Shown piece by piece: positions 43,243-52,154 of a stretch of DNA of 64,000 bases. The translations under genes were made by a program, and so were the position numbers. A model generated the notes under the pieces. That model made no database searches. It was not told the DNA's origin and saw only the letters and a list, made by a program, of their open reading frames with translations. Origin of the DNA: an uncultured Bacteroidales bacterium (GTDB lineage: Bacteria; Bacteroidota; Bacteroidia; Bacteroidales; Muribaculaceae); contig URIC01000004.1 of assembly GCA_900547755.1 (NCBI GenBank), positions 4,080 through 68,079 on the forward strand, in the 5' to 3' direction. How positions within the stretch are numbered: the stretch's first letter is position 1; every line of letters starts with the position of its first letter.

Positions 43243-45246
43243 ATGAATAAAGAGATACTGCATATACTGAAGCGAGGACTTTTCGTTCTTTTCTGCCTGA
43301 CGGCATGTCTGGCGGTGCTGTCCGCCTGCAAGGGGCCGAAGCTCAGTGTGGCGCGCGAACAGGCCGCACGCGGCGAGTTCTACGATGCCTCCCAGACCTA
43401 TCGCAAGGTGTACAACAAACTCACCCGGAAGGAGGACCGTCCCCTTCGCGGCGAGGTCGCCTACGAGATGGCCGGATGTTACCGTCGCCTCAACCAGGCT
43501 GCCCGCGCCTCTGCCGCTTACCAGAACGCTATCCGCTATGAGTATCCCGATTCCATGGCTTACTACTGGCTGGGACGCTCGCTCCAGGCCGAAGGCAAGT
43601 ACCAGGCCGCTATTGACGCATACACTGAATTCCTGCTCTGGCGGCCTGATGACGCATTGGCCCGCGAGGGAGTGAGGGGGTGCAGACAGGCTTTGGATGT
43701 CCGCGAGGGGAAGACCACCCGCTATATCGTGAAGGAGGCCAAGCTCTTCAATTCCCGCCGTTCCGATTTCGCCCCCATGTATCTGGACAAAAGTCTTGAC
43801 CAGCTGTACTTCACCTCTTCCAACGAGAAGAGTACGGGTACCGGCAAGAGTGCCATTACCGGAGTCAAGAACAACGACATCTATGTCTCCCGCAAGAACG
43901 AGAAGGGGGAGTGGCAGCGCCCCGAGTTGGTGGAGGGTGAGCTTAACACCGAGTTCGACGAGGGGATTGTCTCCTTTACGCCCGACGGCCAGACCATGTA
44001 CCTGACAAAGGCGCGCCGCGACCCCGTGGCTCCCACATCGGTGGAGATATACACTTCCCAGCGCAGCGATGCCTCTTGGAGCGCTCCGGTGAAGTATGAG
44101 ATACTGAACGATACCGTCTCAGCCCTCGGACACCCTTCTGTCTCCCCTGACGGCAATTTCCTGTATTTCACCTCCGATATGCCAGGCGGCTACGGCGGCA
44201 AGGATATTTGGCGAGTGAACCTCAAGGACAAAATCGGTTCGTTGGAGAACCTCGGCCCGCAGATTAATACCGAGGGCGACGAGATGTTCCCCTATTGCCG
44301 TGCCGACACATTGCTTTATTTTGCCTCCGACGGTCACCCCGGTTTCGGCGGCCTCGACATATTCAAGGCTCACCTCGATGCCACCGGCTCTCGCTGGAGC
44401 GTCGAGAACATGGGCAAGCCCATTAACTCGCAGGCCGACGATTTCGGCATAACTTTCGGCGAGGGTGAGAGCGGCTTCTTCTCTTCGGGACGAAACGATG
44501 CCCGTGGCTACGACCATATCTTCTCCTTCGCTCTCCCGGAGTTGAACATATCTATCTCCGGATGGGTGGTGGATAAGGACGACGAGCCGGTGCCGGGAGC
44601 GGTGATTCGAATCGTGGGAGACGACGGCTCCAACCAGAAGGAGGTGGCCCGCGACGACGGCTCATTCTCCTTCAGACTCTCGCGTGGAGTGAAATACGTG
44701 ATGATGGCCGGCGCCAAAGGCTATCTCAATGTGAAGCAGGAGTTCGCGAGCGACCCCGCCGAGGAGGATGCCGAGTACGACGTGGATTTCGTGCTTTCCT
44801 CTATCTCCAAGCCCAATGTGGTGGAGAATATCTTCTACGACTTCGACAAGGCGGTCCTGCGTGACGAGAGCAAGAAGGCCCTGGACGAGTTGGCGCAGAT
44901 GCTCCGCGACAACCCCAATATAGTCATTGAGATGAGCAGCCACACCGACCGCATGGGTACAGACGCATACAACAACGACCTCTCCATGCGCCGCGCCAAG
45001 TCGGTGGTGGACTACCTCGTGAGCGTTGGTATCCCCAAAGACCGTCTGCATTACGAGGGCTACGGCAAGACACGTCCCAAGAAGGTGACCAAACGCATCA
45101 ACAAGGAGTATCCGCAGTTCGAGGAGGGGACCGAGCTGACGCCGGCCTTCATAGAAACCCTTTCTCCCGAGGACCAGGAGGCCGCGGACCAGATAAACCG
45201 CCGCACGGAGTTTCAGGTAACCTCCATAGACTACGATTTGTACTAA
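43243..45246 (+). CDS. PorE-like OmpA-family lipoprotein (TPR, propeller, CRD, OmpA)
   Basis: Predicted 667 aa from ATG 43243, which gives a lipoprotein signal ending LAVLSAC (Cys29). Domain order: TPR (about 35-145), a six-bladed PD40-type propeller (about 165-430: FTPDGQTMYLTKARRD, SVSPDGNFLYFTSDM), a carboxypeptidase D regulatory-like domain (about 440-525: ISISGWVVDKDDEPVPGAVI), and an OmpA peptidoglycan-binding domain (IFYDFDKAVLRDESKKALDE). This is the architecture of PorE (PG1058), the T9SS part that links the machine to peptidoglycan; paralogues outside T9SS share it, so PorE itself is not certain. The next gene starts 9 bp later. Confidence 0.85.
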   Translation: MNKEILHILKRGLFVLFCLTACLAVLSACKGPKLSVAREQAARGEFYDASQTYRKVYNKLTRKEDRPLRGEVAYEMAGCYRRLNQAARASAAYQNAIRYEYPDSMAYYWLGRSLQAEGKYQAAIDAYTEFLLWRPDDALAREGVRGCRQALDVREGKTTRYIVKEAKLFNSRRSDFAPMYLDKSLDQLYFTSSNEKSTGTGKSAITGVKNNDIYVSRKNEKGEWQRPELVEGELNTEFDEGIVSFTPDGQTMYLTKARRDPVAPTSVEIYTSQRSDASWSAPVKYEILNDTVSALGHPSVSPDGNFLYFTSDMPGGYGGKDIWRVNLKDKIGSLENLGPQINTEGDEMFPYCRADTLLYFASDGHPGFGGLDIFKAHLDATGSRWSVENMGKPINSQADDFGITFGEGESGFFSSGRNDARGYDHIFSFALPELNISISGWVVDKDDEPVPGAVIRIVGDDGSNQKEVARDDGSFSFRLSRGVKYVMMAGAKGYLNVKQEFASDPAEEDAEYDVDFVLSSISKPNVVENIFYDFDKAVLRDESKKALDELAQMLRDNPNIVIEMSSHTDRMGTDAYNNDLSMRRAKSVVDYLVSVGIPKDRLHYEGYGKTRPKKVTKRINKEYPQFEEGTELTPAFIETLSPEDQEAADQINRRTEFQVTSIDYDLY

Positions 45247-45255
45247 AACCAGTAT

Positions 45256-46191
45256 TTGATGCCGCCCTCATGTCCTGACCCCCTCTTCCGCACACCTGTG
45301 CCTGTCTGTACGGAACCCCCTTTCCGCCTTGACGCGCGGCAGGGTGTTCTTTTGGTGGGGTCTTGTTTCACCGACAATATCGGAGGACGCCTGATTGAGT
45401 GCGGCGTTCCCGCGTGTGTGAATCCCGCCGGTGTGCAGTACAATCCCGCCTCCATAGCCGCCCTGCTCCGGGCTGCAATGGAGCTACGTCTTCCGGAGGG
45501 CGCGTCCTTCCGCTTTCAGGAGCGCACCCGCTGCTGGCTTTTCCCCACACGTTTCTCTTCCGCTGACCCTGCAGAGGCCGAAGCCATCTTTTCCGACACG
45601 CTTCAGACCCTGCATGACGCACTCCTTGAGTGCCCGGCCCTCGCAGTCACTTTAGGCACCGCATGGGTGTACGAGCATATCGCTTCTCCGGCAAGCGACT
45701 ATTCGGGTATAGTGGGCAATTGCCACAAAGTGCCCGCTTCGGAGTTCCGCAGACGTCGCCTGCTGCCCGAAGAAATCGTCGCCTTATGGCGGGAACTGCT
45801 TGCGGACCTTCAGGACTTCCGGAGCCGTAACGGAGCAGGGGAAGCGCTGAAGGTTATCTTCACTGTCAGTCCGATACGCCACTTCCGGGACGGCGCCGCC
45901 CAGAACACTCTGAGCAAAGCCACCCTGCATCTGTCCGTCCACACCCTCCTGGAATCCCTGCCGGCGGACAATAACCTGATGCCTGACTATTTCCCCGCTT
46001 ACGAATTGCTGATGGATGACCTGCGGGACTACCGCTTCTACGCCGACGACATGTTGCATCCGTCCGCCACCGCCATAGCCTATATCTGGGACCACTTCCG
46101 GCATACCTATTACACCCCTTCTGACTGCGCCGGCATGAATCTTGCAGCCCGTGCCTCCCGCGCTGCCGCTCACCGTACCCTGCTTCGCTGA
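45256..46191 (+). CDS. GSCFA domain protein
   Basis: Predicted 311 aa. The GSCFA motif is seen as GVLLVGSCFTDNIGGRLIE, followed by NPAGVQYNPASIAALL, and the later TVSPIRHFRDGAAQNTLSKA with DDMLHPSATAIAYIWD is also conserved in the family. Fold predictions place it in the SGNH/GDSL hydrolase group with Ser in GSCF as nucleophile; the substrate is unknown. It is 9 bp after the PorE-like gene and probably co-transcribed. No signal peptide is seen. Confidence 0.88.
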   Translation: MMPPSCPDPLFRTPVPVCTEPPFRLDARQGVLLVGSCFTDNIGGRLIECGVPACVNPAGVQYNPASIAALLRAAMELRLPEGASFRFQERTRCWLFPTRFSSADPAEAEAIFSDTLQTLHDALLECPALAVTLGTAWVYEHIASPASDYSGIVGNCHKVPASEFRRRRLLPEEIVALWRELLADLQDFRSRNGAGEALKVIFTVSPIRHFRDGAAQNTLSKATLHLSVHTLLESLPADNNLMPDYFPAYELLMDDLRDYRFYADDMLHPSATAIAYIWDHFRHTYYTPSDCAGMNLAARASRAAAHRTLLR

Positions 46192-46577
46192 CCGCTGCCT
46201 TCCGACGGACATATACTTTCAATTTTATTTAACGTTTGTACACTAATATTTGCTACGGACGGTCCGTTATATATGCGAAAACAAACAGAAGCAATAATAC
46301 TGACCAATGCCAGACATTACCGTGATTTGCAAATTCAAATATGCTGTTCTAACTTCATAGTTTATTATACCGCTCCCGGGCTATTGCTGCGTGACAGAAA
46401 GTCGCCCCGGAGTTCTAATCCATGGCTACACATACTTATAATTTTGGGTTATATACATTAATAATTTCTATCGTTTCGGATGGCGTGCTTGCGACATCCG
46501 GATGTGACCGGGAGACGTCGTGATGACGCCTCCCGGTCTGTGTCTGTTTTTGAACGTCCTCTTGGAAAGAGTCCCAA
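46192..46577. other. Intergenic region between convergent genes, one hairpin
   Basis: Mostly AT-rich, without a convincing gene. A hairpin (GACCGGGAG 46506-46514 with CTCCCGGTC 46530-46538) with a GTTTTTG run on its plus-strand side may end transcripts of the GSCFA or regulator genes. A 62-codon frame at 46273-46461 has no supporting signal. Confidence 0.5.
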
Positions 46578-48305
46578 TCAGACGGAGCGAAGGTATGCGG
46601 TGAGGTCATCGGTAAGTTCCAGTCCGAGTTTCTTGCGCAGACGGTTGCGGGCGGACTCCACGCTGCGTACCTCGCGGTATGTCAGGGCGGCTATCTCCTT
46701 GGTGGTGAGTCCTAAATGCAAGAACGCGCAAAGACGCAAATCGCGCGCCGTAAGGTCCGGAAAGCGTTCCGAGAGCGTGAGGTAGAAGTTCGGGGAGATA
46801 TGTTCGAAACTTCGCTTGAACTCCTCGTCCGCCGAACCGTCCTGCAGCCCGTCGAGGCTGCGCAGCAGCGTGTTCAGCCTGTCCCGTTTGATTTTCTCCT
46901 TGGGGTTGAGGTCCAGCAGCACCGCGCGCAAGTTGTCGCACACCTCCGTCAGTCCCTCCTGTGTGCGTATCTTTTCCAAAGAGAGTGTCGTCATCTCGCG
47001 GTTGCGCTTGTCCATGATTGCGGAATGCTCGCGCAGCTGCTCGTGTCCTTTCTGCCGGCAGTCGCTGAGGTCTTTGCGGTGTCGCATATAGAGAATGAAC
47101 ATCACCACCAGGCCAATCAGGAGCAGCGCCAGGGCCGCTATGACCCAAGTGGGAAGGACCGGCTTCTTGTCGGGTGCGGCCGCTTCGGTGAGTTCCTTGC
47201 CCAGACCGTCCCAGTTGCGCAGGCGAAGCTGTCGCTCTTCGTTGCGCAGCGAGTCCTCTATCCGCACATACTCCTTCATCAGCCTGGAGGCATCGTCGTA
47301 CTCCCCCTTGAGGGTATGTATCTCCGCCAATGTATGCAGCGAGTTCTTGAGGTCGTCGGCCATGTTGTTCTCGCGGGACAGCTGCTCTGCCCTGGAGGCG
47401 TACAGAAACGCCGAGTCCGCCATATTGCGTTTCAGGTAGGTGTTGCCGATTTCAAGATTGGTGTACACCTGCCCGTAGATGTTGCCGATTTCAGTGTGTT
47501 TCTTCAGAGCCGCCGTGAAGCGCAGCATCGCTACGTCGTAGTCCCCCGTTGCCGCATAAATAAGGCCTTGCTGCAGACGCATATCGGCGAGCTGGTCCCC
47601 CTGGTTGTCGCTGTTTATGTGGTCCAGGGATTGTTGCGCGGCTGCCATAGCCTTTTCGTTGTCTCCCTTCTTGAAGTATATTTCGGCCATATTGGCGTAG
47701 TTGAGGGCTATGCCGGTGTGGTATTTGCGACGTTGGTTGATTTGCAGGGCCTGTTGGAAATACTTCAGGGCCTCGTCGTAGAGGGCCCCTTCGGCATATA
47801 CCACACCTATGTTGTTGAGGATACTCGCGTGGCCGGTATCGAAAACCGTGTCTGTGCAAGCTTTGAGTCCTTGCATATAGTAGTCCAGGGAGATATTGCT
47901 CATTCCCTGCTCGTTGTAGAGGACTCCGATGCTGATGTACGTGCTTATGAGGTGACGGGCGTCGGGTACTGAAAGTCTGTCGTCGCCGCGCAGTATCTTA
48001 AGCTGGCTGAATAGAATATGGGCTGTGCGGACATCGTCGCCGCTTGAGTGCATCTTATATGTAATCTGATTGATAATGCCGTACATATCTATAATGCTTT
48101 TTTCGGATGCAAGGTCCGAAGAACTGACCATGGCGCATCTCTTACGTATAAATGCGGACGTGTCATTTTTTGTTTCCGAGACTATCAGCGCTTTTATGGC
48201 TTCTGCTTTTGAGGTATCCACGGAGCGGGAACAGCCGGAAAGCATACTCCACAGCAGGGCGAATACAAAGGCGGAAAATAGAAACTTTATTGAGGCTTTG
48301 AGCAT
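46578..48305 (-). CDS. Membrane-tethered TPR regulator with LuxR-type HTH
   Basis: Predicted 575 aa. The N-terminus has a lipobox-like end (MLSGC, Cys25), so it may be both lipid-anchored and membrane-spanning. Residues about 100-350 form six or more TPRs (for example SISIGVLYNEQGMSNISLDYYMQG-type pairs). A membrane helix (WVIAALALLLIGLVVMFILY, about 385-405) is followed by a coiled coil and a LuxR-like HTH (LTARDLRLCAFLHLGLTTKE, then IAALTYREVRSVESARNRLR). It is a one-piece sensor linking the periplasm to transcription. It is divergent from an Omp28-like T9SS cargo gene across 270 bp. Its promoter lies at 48331-48361. Confidence 0.85.
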   Translation of the reverse strand: MLKASIKFLFSAFVFALLWSMLSGCSRSVDTSKAEAIKALIVSETKNDTSAFIRKRCAMVSSSDLASEKSIIDMYGIINQITYKMHSSGDDVRTAHILFSQLKILRGDDRLSVPDARHLISTYISIGVLYNEQGMSNISLDYYMQGLKACTDTVFDTGHASILNNIGVVYAEGALYDEALKYFQQALQINQRRKYHTGIALNYANMAEIYFKKGDNEKAMAAAQQSLDHINSDNQGDQLADMRLQQGLIYAATGDYDVAMLRFTAALKKHTEIGNIYGQVYTNLEIGNTYLKRNMADSAFLYASRAEQLSRENNMADDLKNSLHTLAEIHTLKGEYDDASRLMKEYVRIEDSLRNEERQLRLRNWDGLGKELTEAAAPDKKPVLPTWVIAALALLLIGLVVMFILYMRHRKDLSDCRQKGHEQLREHSAIMDKRNREMTTLSLEKIRTQEGLTEVCDNLRAVLLDLNPKEKIKRDRLNTLLRSLDGLQDGSADEEFKRSFEHISPNFYLTLSERFPDLTARDLRLCAFLHLGLTTKEIAALTYREVRSVESARNRLRKKLGLELTDDLTAYLRSV

Positions 48306-48330
48306 TTCAGTCAGACTTTTTTTGATGTTG

Positions 48331-48361
48331 CAAAGGTAAATATAATTATTCGGATATCAAA
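48331..48361 (-). promoter_or_regulatory. Promoter of the TPR/LuxR regulator
   Basis: On the minus strand TTTG (48361-48358), 19 bp, TACCTTTG (48338-48331). The ATG at 48305 is about 25 nt downstream. Confidence 0.75.
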
Positions 48362-48506
48362 TTCGGGAGGCGGAAAATTAATTTTGCGGCTGATTCCTAT
48401 AATTTGAAACGGTCAAACAATTGATTGAATTTCAGTGATTTCAATAGTCATGCAGTGGTGATTTCGCAGTTAATTTCAGTTTGCAGTAGTTTAATCTTGC
48501 TCAAAA

Positions 48507-48538
48507 TTTGGCGTAACTGCGGACGGTGGGTAAATTTG
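48507..48538 (+). promoter_or_regulatory. Promoter of the Omp28-like cargo gene
   Basis: TTTG (48507-48510), 20 bp, TAAATTTG (48531-48538): exact consensus, divergent to the regulator promoter 146 bp away. Confidence 0.8.
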
Positions 48539-48575
48539 CGACAACAAGATTCAAACGTAAAAACCGGACTTAGAT

Positions 48576-50165
48576 ATGAAGAAAATTCTACTTACCTCAG
48601 TCGTTCTCTGCGCGGCACCCGCCTTTGCCTGGAACGTGATTACCGAACCTACCGCACAAAGTGCCCTCATAGAGGAATTTACCGGCATCCATTGTCCCAA
48701 CTGCCCCGACGGGCATCGCGTGGCCACCGAGATGATGAACCTGCATCCCGGCGATGTCTTCGCCATAGCCGTACATGCGGGCGGCTTTGCCGTTCCATCG
48801 GGAAAGGAACCGAACTATATAACCGAGTTAAGCACGAATATCCACGACCATTTCGGCATCAGTTCATACCCCTCCGGCATTGTCAGCCGTCAGGACGGTG
48901 AATACGGTCTGGTCATGGGGCGTGGCAACTGGGGCCCCGCATCCCGCGAGGTCATAAAGCGGATTTCCCCTGTCAATATATGGACCGGTTGCACCTACGA
49001 TGAGGACACGCGCACAGTGACTCTGGAGGTGGAGACATATATGACCGAGGCCATGACAGACCCGCGTCTGAACGTGTTTCTGTTGCAGAGCGAGATACTC
49101 GGACCTCAGAGCGGTGGCCAGCTCGGCAATGAATATCCGCATCGCCACATGCTCCGCGCGCGCTTGACCGACGCGGACTTCGGCGACCCCATAGACAAGA
49201 ATGCAAAGGGCGAATATTACTCCCATACCTTCACTTACACCTTGCCCGCCGATATCGACGGCATAGAGGTAGACCCCCGCAATGTGGAGCTGATTACTTT
49301 CGTCACCGACGGCGAGAACAATGTGCGCAAAGTCTGCGGGAACCGGCTTGATACTCCGGGCCACGAGCCTTATTTCAGCGTCTCAGCCACCGCTCCTTAT
49401 CTGCCCATAGAGAAGAATTATGCCTTTGACTATGTCGAGGTATGGCTCAACAACCACGGCGGTTCACCGGTCACCACGGCTGACTTCGACATCACGCTCA
49501 ACGGAGAGAAACGCACCTATACCTGGAACGGAGAACTGCCGCCCCACACCAACAGCCTTGTCCGGGTGCCTCTGAACGGAGACTGGAAAGGCAGCGAGGT
49601 CCTTGAGGACAATTCCTATGTAATCCGTATGACCAAGGCCAACGGCAGGGAGGTGGACAATGCCTCCATTCGCGGCAAATTCAACGAGATTGCCGGCTAT
49701 CCCGCTACGCTGAAGTTTAAAATCAAGACAGACCTTAACGCATCCGACAACACATACCGCATCCTTGACACCGACGGCAATGTCGTACATGAGTTCGGAC
49801 CCTACGAGGATGGCAAGGCCGAGGAATATGCGGAGGAGGTCACACTCGAGAACGACAGAATTTATTGCTTCGAAGTCACAGACTCCTGGGGTGATGGCGT
49901 CAAGCATCCCGTGGGTTCCGTGAAAATCTACAACGAGGCAGATAAAATGGTGACCCAGTACAGGGAAATCGGCGGCTACGGCATGCGTCAGTTCTTCCGT
50001 ACAGACGATTCTCTGGCCGTAGAGGACATACAGGCCGACGAAACGGTGAAGACAGAGTACTTCGACCTCACGGGCCGTCGCCTGGAAGCTCCGATACGGG
50101 GCCTCTATATAATACGTCAGACCAAGGCGGACGGCACTGTTTCGTGCAGCAAGTCCGTACTCTGA
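48576..50165 (+). CDS. Secreted Omp28-like protein with CxxC site and T9SS-like tail
   Basis: Predicted 529 aa. The signal peptide (MKKILLTSVVLCAAPAFA) is followed at once by a thioredoxin-like domain with LIEEFTGIHCPNCPDGHRVA, where Cys40 and Cys43 form the CxxC, as in Omp28-related proteins. A beta-sandwich (about 270-360) and a second one (about 370-480) follow. The end YFDLTGRRLEAPIRGLYIIR with TKADGTVSCSKSVL is a variant T9SS tail: the final residues are Ser/Val rich, not KVxVK. Thiol exchange or metal-binding activity is inference. Confidence 0.8.
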   Translation: MKKILLTSVVLCAAPAFAWNVITEPTAQSALIEEFTGIHCPNCPDGHRVATEMMNLHPGDVFAIAVHAGGFAVPSGKEPNYITELSTNIHDHFGISSYPSGIVSRQDGEYGLVMGRGNWGPASREVIKRISPVNIWTGCTYDEDTRTVTLEVETYMTEAMTDPRLNVFLLQSEILGPQSGGQLGNEYPHRHMLRARLTDADFGDPIDKNAKGEYYSHTFTYTLPADIDGIEVDPRNVELITFVTDGENNVRKVCGNRLDTPGHEPYFSVSATAPYLPIEKNYAFDYVEVWLNNHGGSPVTTADFDITLNGEKRTYTWNGELPPHTNSLVRVPLNGDWKGSEVLEDNSYVIRMTKANGREVDNASIRGKFNEIAGYPATLKFKIKTDLNASDNTYRILDTDGNVVHEFGPYEDGKAEEYAEEVTLENDRIYCFEVTDSWGDGVKHPVGSVKIYNEADKMVTQYREIGGYGMRQFFRTDDSLAVEDIQADETVKTEYFDLTGRRLEAPIRGLYIIRQTKADGTVSCSKSVL

Positions 50166-50408
50166 CCTTTACAGGAAATTAACGGTATAATTTTTCGGAC
50201 AATAAAGGCATGCGTGAGCATCCCTATAGGCTAAAAGCAATTCATGTTAGTTTTTTTATATTATTCTCCTTAATCTTGATTTAATACTTGAAAAGTACAT
50301 TTCAATCCGTAGAGGTGAAGGGTATAGAGGAATCCCGCTGTCTTTCTCCCCTTTGTATTTAGCCTTTTGCGGATATAAACTGAATCTTATAAACCAATTC
50401 TAAATAAT
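50166..50408. other. Intergenic region upstream of a two-gene cargo operon
   Basis: AT-rich, with scattered T-runs. The match to the promoter consensus is poor, the best being a TTTG near 50350 followed by a TAGCCTTTTG-like stretch. No gene is seen. Confidence 0.4.
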
Positions 50409-52142
50409 ATGATTATGAAGAAAGTTTTACTTATGATGACCGGTCTGGTAATGGCCGGTACAGCGTGGGCCGACTGGAGTGACCAGATGGGCAATCCCAC
50501 ACCTATATTCCCTGCAGGGACCGGCAGTTATGCCATTGAGGTGGCCGTAGGCGACGACGGCGACATCTGGGCCGTGAATTACCATCCCAACCTGAAGGAT
50601 GCAGACGATGAGTATGATATAGAACATGTGGTATATGAGTATCGCCTGCAGCATTTTGACAAGAACGGCAATCCTCTTTTTCCCGAGGACGGTATCCTTA
50701 TTTCCGACTATGCCAACAAATCCTATACCGTAGTCAGCAATTATATACACGTAGACAGCGAGGGCAACTGCATAGTCGCCGTTTCCGACCAGCGCAACGC
50801 TTCCGATATTGAGTGTTCCGTCACCGCTTATAAGGTATCTCCTACGGGCGAGCAGCTTTGGGGCGAGGATGGCGTGGCGGTGTCCGATGCCTTGCATCCC
50901 GCTGATTTTGTGGCATGTATGCGTCTTGTGGAGATGGATGACCATAGCATAGTCTTTGCCTGGCAGGAAAGTGACAGGGAAGGAGCCAGTAACGTATGCC
51001 TGCAGCGCATATCCAAAGACGGCAAGGCGCAGTGGGGGGCTTCGAAAATATGGAATGAGGGTCAGACCTGCACCTATCCCTATCTGGTGCCTTCAGAAGA
51101 CAATACCTGCATTCTTGTGTATGCCCGCACGGAATCCGCGATTCTCTACGCCGTGAAGCTCGATTTCGAATGTGAGAGCGTATGGGGCAAGGAAGTGCGT
51201 GTATATCGTGGCGGTTGGGGCTCGGTGCCTCTTTGGACACAGTTGGAGGTCAAAAGTTCCGGCGACGGCGGTGCCCTCATAGCCTGGAGCGATGACCGTG
51301 CCGGTACAAATATCGAATCCCCTTATATAAGTTATGTCACTTCTGACGGCGAGTTGGGTTTCGAAGGAATTTCAGATGAATCCGACTGCAAACTTTACTA
51401 CGGTGAGGATGGCGTGCGCTCTCTCGGTGTCACGGCGGCCCCCGCATCCGACGGTTCAGGGTTCGTGGCCATGTGGCGTCTCGTAGGTGGCGGCAACCAG
51501 TCTTATCAGGGCATCATGGCGCAGAAGGTCAGCAAGAGCGGCGAACTCCTTTGGGGAGATGAGGCTGTTACCATTTTCCCTATTGATGTGGCTTCTTACG
51601 GTTATATGAGCTGTCAGCCCACTACTGACGGCGGCATGATGGGTTTCTACGAGCAGTACTTCGCTTGGAATGACCAGCAGTGCCTGGCTGTACGCCTGGA
51701 TAAGGATGGCGATTTTGTCTGGAAGGATGGCTCCATGGCTCTTTCTAAGGAAGGCAGGCAGGCCACATCTCTTGAGTCCCGGCTCCTTCCCGCTTCGGGT
51801 GCTTACCTGATTGACTGGACAGACGAGGAGACCGTCGGTACGGATGATGACGCTAAAAAGGTGATCACTTATGTTATGGACCGTTTCAATGAGGACGGCA
51901 CCTTCGGTGACTCCTCCACAGCTGTGACTTCCGTAGAATCCGACAGCGCCGACCTCGTCTTCGACGGCGCGATGCTCCTTTCCTCTCTTGCCGACGGCAC
52001 ACAGGTAAACGTGTTCGATGCCACCGGTGCCCGTGTAGCCGGATACACTCTCGCGGCAGGCCGTGCCGAGGTCAATCTCCCCGCAGGCCTCTATATGGCT
52101 TCCGTTCCCGGTAAAGCGTCTGTAAAGTTCATCGTTAAATAA
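50409..52142 (+). CDS. Secreted T9SS cargo protein, propeller-like
   Basis: Predicted 577 aa. The signal peptide is MIMKKVLLMMTGLVMAGTAWA; the start could also be Met3 (50415). The body is built of repeated W/Y-D-x-G blades (for example GDDGDIWAVNYHP, HFDKNGNPLFPEDGI, RISKDGKAQWGASKIW, KVSKSGELLWGDE) that indicate a beta-propeller of about seven blades. The tail VFDATGARVAGYTLAAGRAE with LPAGLYMASVPGKASVKFIV is a type A T9SS signal. The function is unknown. The next cargo gene begins 12 bp after its stop, so the two form an operon. Confidence 0.8.
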   Translation: MIMKKVLLMMTGLVMAGTAWADWSDQMGNPTPIFPAGTGSYAIEVAVGDDGDIWAVNYHPNLKDADDEYDIEHVVYEYRLQHFDKNGNPLFPEDGILISDYANKSYTVVSNYIHVDSEGNCIVAVSDQRNASDIECSVTAYKVSPTGEQLWGEDGVAVSDALHPADFVACMRLVEMDDHSIVFAWQESDREGASNVCLQRISKDGKAQWGASKIWNEGQTCTYPYLVPSEDNTCILVYARTESAILYAVKLDFECESVWGKEVRVYRGGWGSVPLWTQLEVKSSGDGGALIAWSDDRAGTNIESPYISYVTSDGELGFEGISDESDCKLYYGEDGVRSLGVTAAPASDGSGFVAMWRLVGGGNQSYQGIMAQKVSKSGELLWGDEAVTIFPIDVASYGYMSCQPTTDGGMMGFYEQYFAWNDQQCLAVRLDKDGDFVWKDGSMALSKEGRQATSLESRLLPASGAYLIDWTDEETVGTDDDAKKVITYVMDRFNEDGTFGDSSTAVTSVESDSADLVFDGAMLLSSLADGTQVNVFDATGARVAGYTLAAGRAEVNLPAGLYMASVPGKASVKFIVK

Positions 52143-52154
52143 AAACACGCGATT

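Noticed and set aside
43243..45246. Plain peptidoglycan-associated lipoprotein (Pal)
   Set aside because: Pal is short and has only the OmpA domain. This protein also has TPR, propeller and CRD parts, as in PorE.
46273..46461. 62-codon open frame
   Set aside because: No promoter, no family similarity and irregular composition in an AT-rich intergenic region.
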